Assembly (NCBI GenBank): GCA_001584585.1
Contig: LSYV01000006.1
Coordinates: forward strand, 107,256-155,900
From: Gonium pectorale
Lineage: Eukaryota; Chlorophyta; Chlorophyceae; Chlamydomonadales; Volvocaceae
Direction of reading: 5' to 3'
DNA length: 48,645 nucleotides
Of this stretch, positions 47,209 to 48,645 are shown piece by piece. Under the pieces are notes generated by a model. The model worked only from the letters and a program-made list of their open reading frames with translations. It searched no databases and was not told the DNA's origin. How positions within the stretch are numbered: the stretch's first letter is position 1; each line of letters begins with the position of its first letter. The position numbers were made by a program, and so were the translations under genes.

Positions 47209-48524
47209 TCACTCCTCATCGCTGCCCTCGCCCTCCTCATCAGACTCGTTCTCCGCCAGCCAGTCCCGCACCCGCACCGCCGCCTGCCGGAACGCCGCGC
47301 CCCGCGCCGCCGCGCTGCCGGCGGCCGGCGGCGGCCCGCCCGTGGGGCCTGCCCGCCGCTCCGCCTCCGCGCACCACTCGTCCAGCGCCGGCCTCTCCAC
47401 CAGGTCCTCGTTGGCCAGCTCCTGCAGCAGCCGCGCCGCAAACGGCAGCAGCCGCGCCGTCGCTGGCGGCGGCGCCGCCGCCGCGCCGCCGTCTTCCGGC
47501 GCCGCCACGCACAGCTCCTCCAGAGCCTCGACCAGCCGCCGCTGCTCCCCAGGCCGCTCTAGCCGCAGCCTCTCCAGGATCCCCACGGGGCTGGTCCGGC
47601 CCCAGCGCTGCAGTCGCTTGACCGCCGCCACGCCCAGCTCCCGCTCCGGCGCCTCCGCCACCGCGGCGGCGGCGGCGTCCGCCGTGGCGGCGTCGCCCGC
47701 CAGCGGCGGCGCGGGGGCCACCAGGTCCCGCAGCGCCGCCGCCAGCACAAGCCTGCCCACGTCGGAGCGAGTGAAGTTGCCGGGGCGGACCAGCCGCAGC
47801 AGCTCCCGCGCCGCCGCCGTCGTCGCGTCGCCGCCGTCGGCAGCAGCGGCGGCGCTGTTCGGCGTCGCCGCCGGCGCCACATGTGGCGCCAGCACCGCCT
47901 CCACCGCGGCCCGCTGGCGGTCCTCGCGCCGCCGCCGGCGCTGCTCCCACTGCCGCACGCCGCCGCCCAGTGCGGCGCGGCGGAGCAGCTCCATGCTCGG
48001 GTAGACGGCGGTGCCGTCGCGGCGCAGGCGACCCTGCGTGGAGGGGATCGTCGCTTTCGAAGATATACGGACATCATGTTTTGACACCCCTCCGTCGTAC
48101 GCTGGTATGCACTATAAATCAGGCTCATGAAGAGCCCCGACCGCCTCGCTGGGTCGCTGGACCGCCAGCTAGCACGGCCAGAGTCGGAATCCGTCCGCAG
48201 CACAGCCCGCACCCACACCCGAGCCTTCGGTCGGCGACTCAACACAATGCGCTGTTCGTGAACAGAACTGAGAACAGAACGCTGAACGTGTTCAGACATC
48301 GAGTCGGTCGCCGCCCTACCCCTCCCAACCCCCAACACGCCATTTAACCCCCTACCCACCAGGAACTGCTGGTGGTCCTCCCAGCTGAGCCGCTCGCCCA
48401 GGTCCGCGCACAGTACGATGGTGTCCACGGCGGGGCAGTCCGTGCCGTACACCGCAGAGTAGTCGACCACCAGCGTGTGCAGCGGCGGCCGTACGTCGGC
48501 GCGCTCCGGAATGTACAGCAGCGC
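47209..48524 (-). CDS. 3' part of an unrecognised gene: helicase-like segment plus W2-like C-terminus (5' end outside window)
   Basis: Two exons are clear: 48524-48360 and 48033-47209, both phase 0 with good GT-AG sites; more must lie beyond the right edge. The first encodes 55 residues (LVVDYSAVYGTDCPAVDTIV, then SWEDHQQFL). The junction then reads QQFLGRLRRDGTAVYPS. A GTD-P-VDTIV segment followed by a Q-x-x-GR-x-R-x-G segment resembles motifs V and VI of superfamily-2 helicases; this is suggestive only. The second exon (274 aa) is Ala/Arg-rich, and its end (LLQELANEDLVERPALDEW, later VRDWLAENESDEEGEGSDEE) resembles the W2/eIF5C helical domain with its acidic tail, known from eIF5, eIF2B-epsilon and eIF4G. 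I do not recognise the full protein. If both readings hold, it may act on RNA or in translation. Confidence 0.6.
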
Positions 48525-48645
48525 CTGCGAAGGGCCGGGGGGGGGAGGTGCGGGTGGGTGGCGTGGGAGGGAGGCGGGGGAGGGGGTGGAGACGGGCGTG
48601 GTGTGCGAGACGAGGTCGGGGAGTGGAGCGCGTACGAGGGCCGGC

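Overview
The window looks like nuclear DNA of a green alga of the volvocine/Chlamydomonas type. It is GC-rich. Every recognisable gene is split into many short exons with GT-AG introns of about 100-1000 bp. Proteins carry Ala/Gly/Ser-rich low-complexity inserts, and TGTAA, the algal polyadenylation motif, follows some genes. Introns and spacers are full of simple repeats and of CGTAC-type words. I saw no bacterial operons, tRNA, rRNA, CRISPR array or intact transposon. The species cannot be fixed from the sequence alone.

Layout: (1) 961-7105 (+) is a secreted purple acid phosphatase, 13 exons, 581 aa. (2) 10792-20896 (-) is a receptor-like cyclic-nucleotide phosphodiesterase: TM helix, CHASE sensor, TM helix, long cytosolic linker, class I PDE; 19 exons, 1332 aa. 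(3) 21837 to about 29239 (-) is a multi-domain membrane protein: VASt (StAR-like lipid-transfer) domain, membrane helices, Pex24/dysferlin domain, long disordered tail. (4) 29912-34936 (+) is an aldo/keto reductase, 10 exons, 351 aa. (5) 37005-41253 (-) is PEX7, the peroxisomal PTS2 receptor, 7 exons, 322 aa. (6) 41858-44191 (+) is a PITH-domain protein, 4 exons, 168 aa. (7) 47209 to beyond 48645 (-) is the 3' end of an unrecognised gene with a helicase-like GRLRRDG segment and a W2-like acidic C-terminus. Exons were joined by hand from splice sites. For genes 1, 2, 4, 5 and 6 all exon phases agree and the total length is a multiple of three.

Genes 3/4 and 5/6 are divergent pairs sharing short (about 600-700 bp) upstream regions. 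Genes 1/2 and 4/5 are convergent. The genes do not form one pathway. Two of them (the dysferlin-domain protein and PEX7) have a peroxisome connection, and one (CHASE-PDE) is an outside-to-inside signalling protein that would lower cAMP or cGMP. Several diverged interspersed repeats recur within the window, and the 3' end of the PITH gene appears to be duplicated just downstream.
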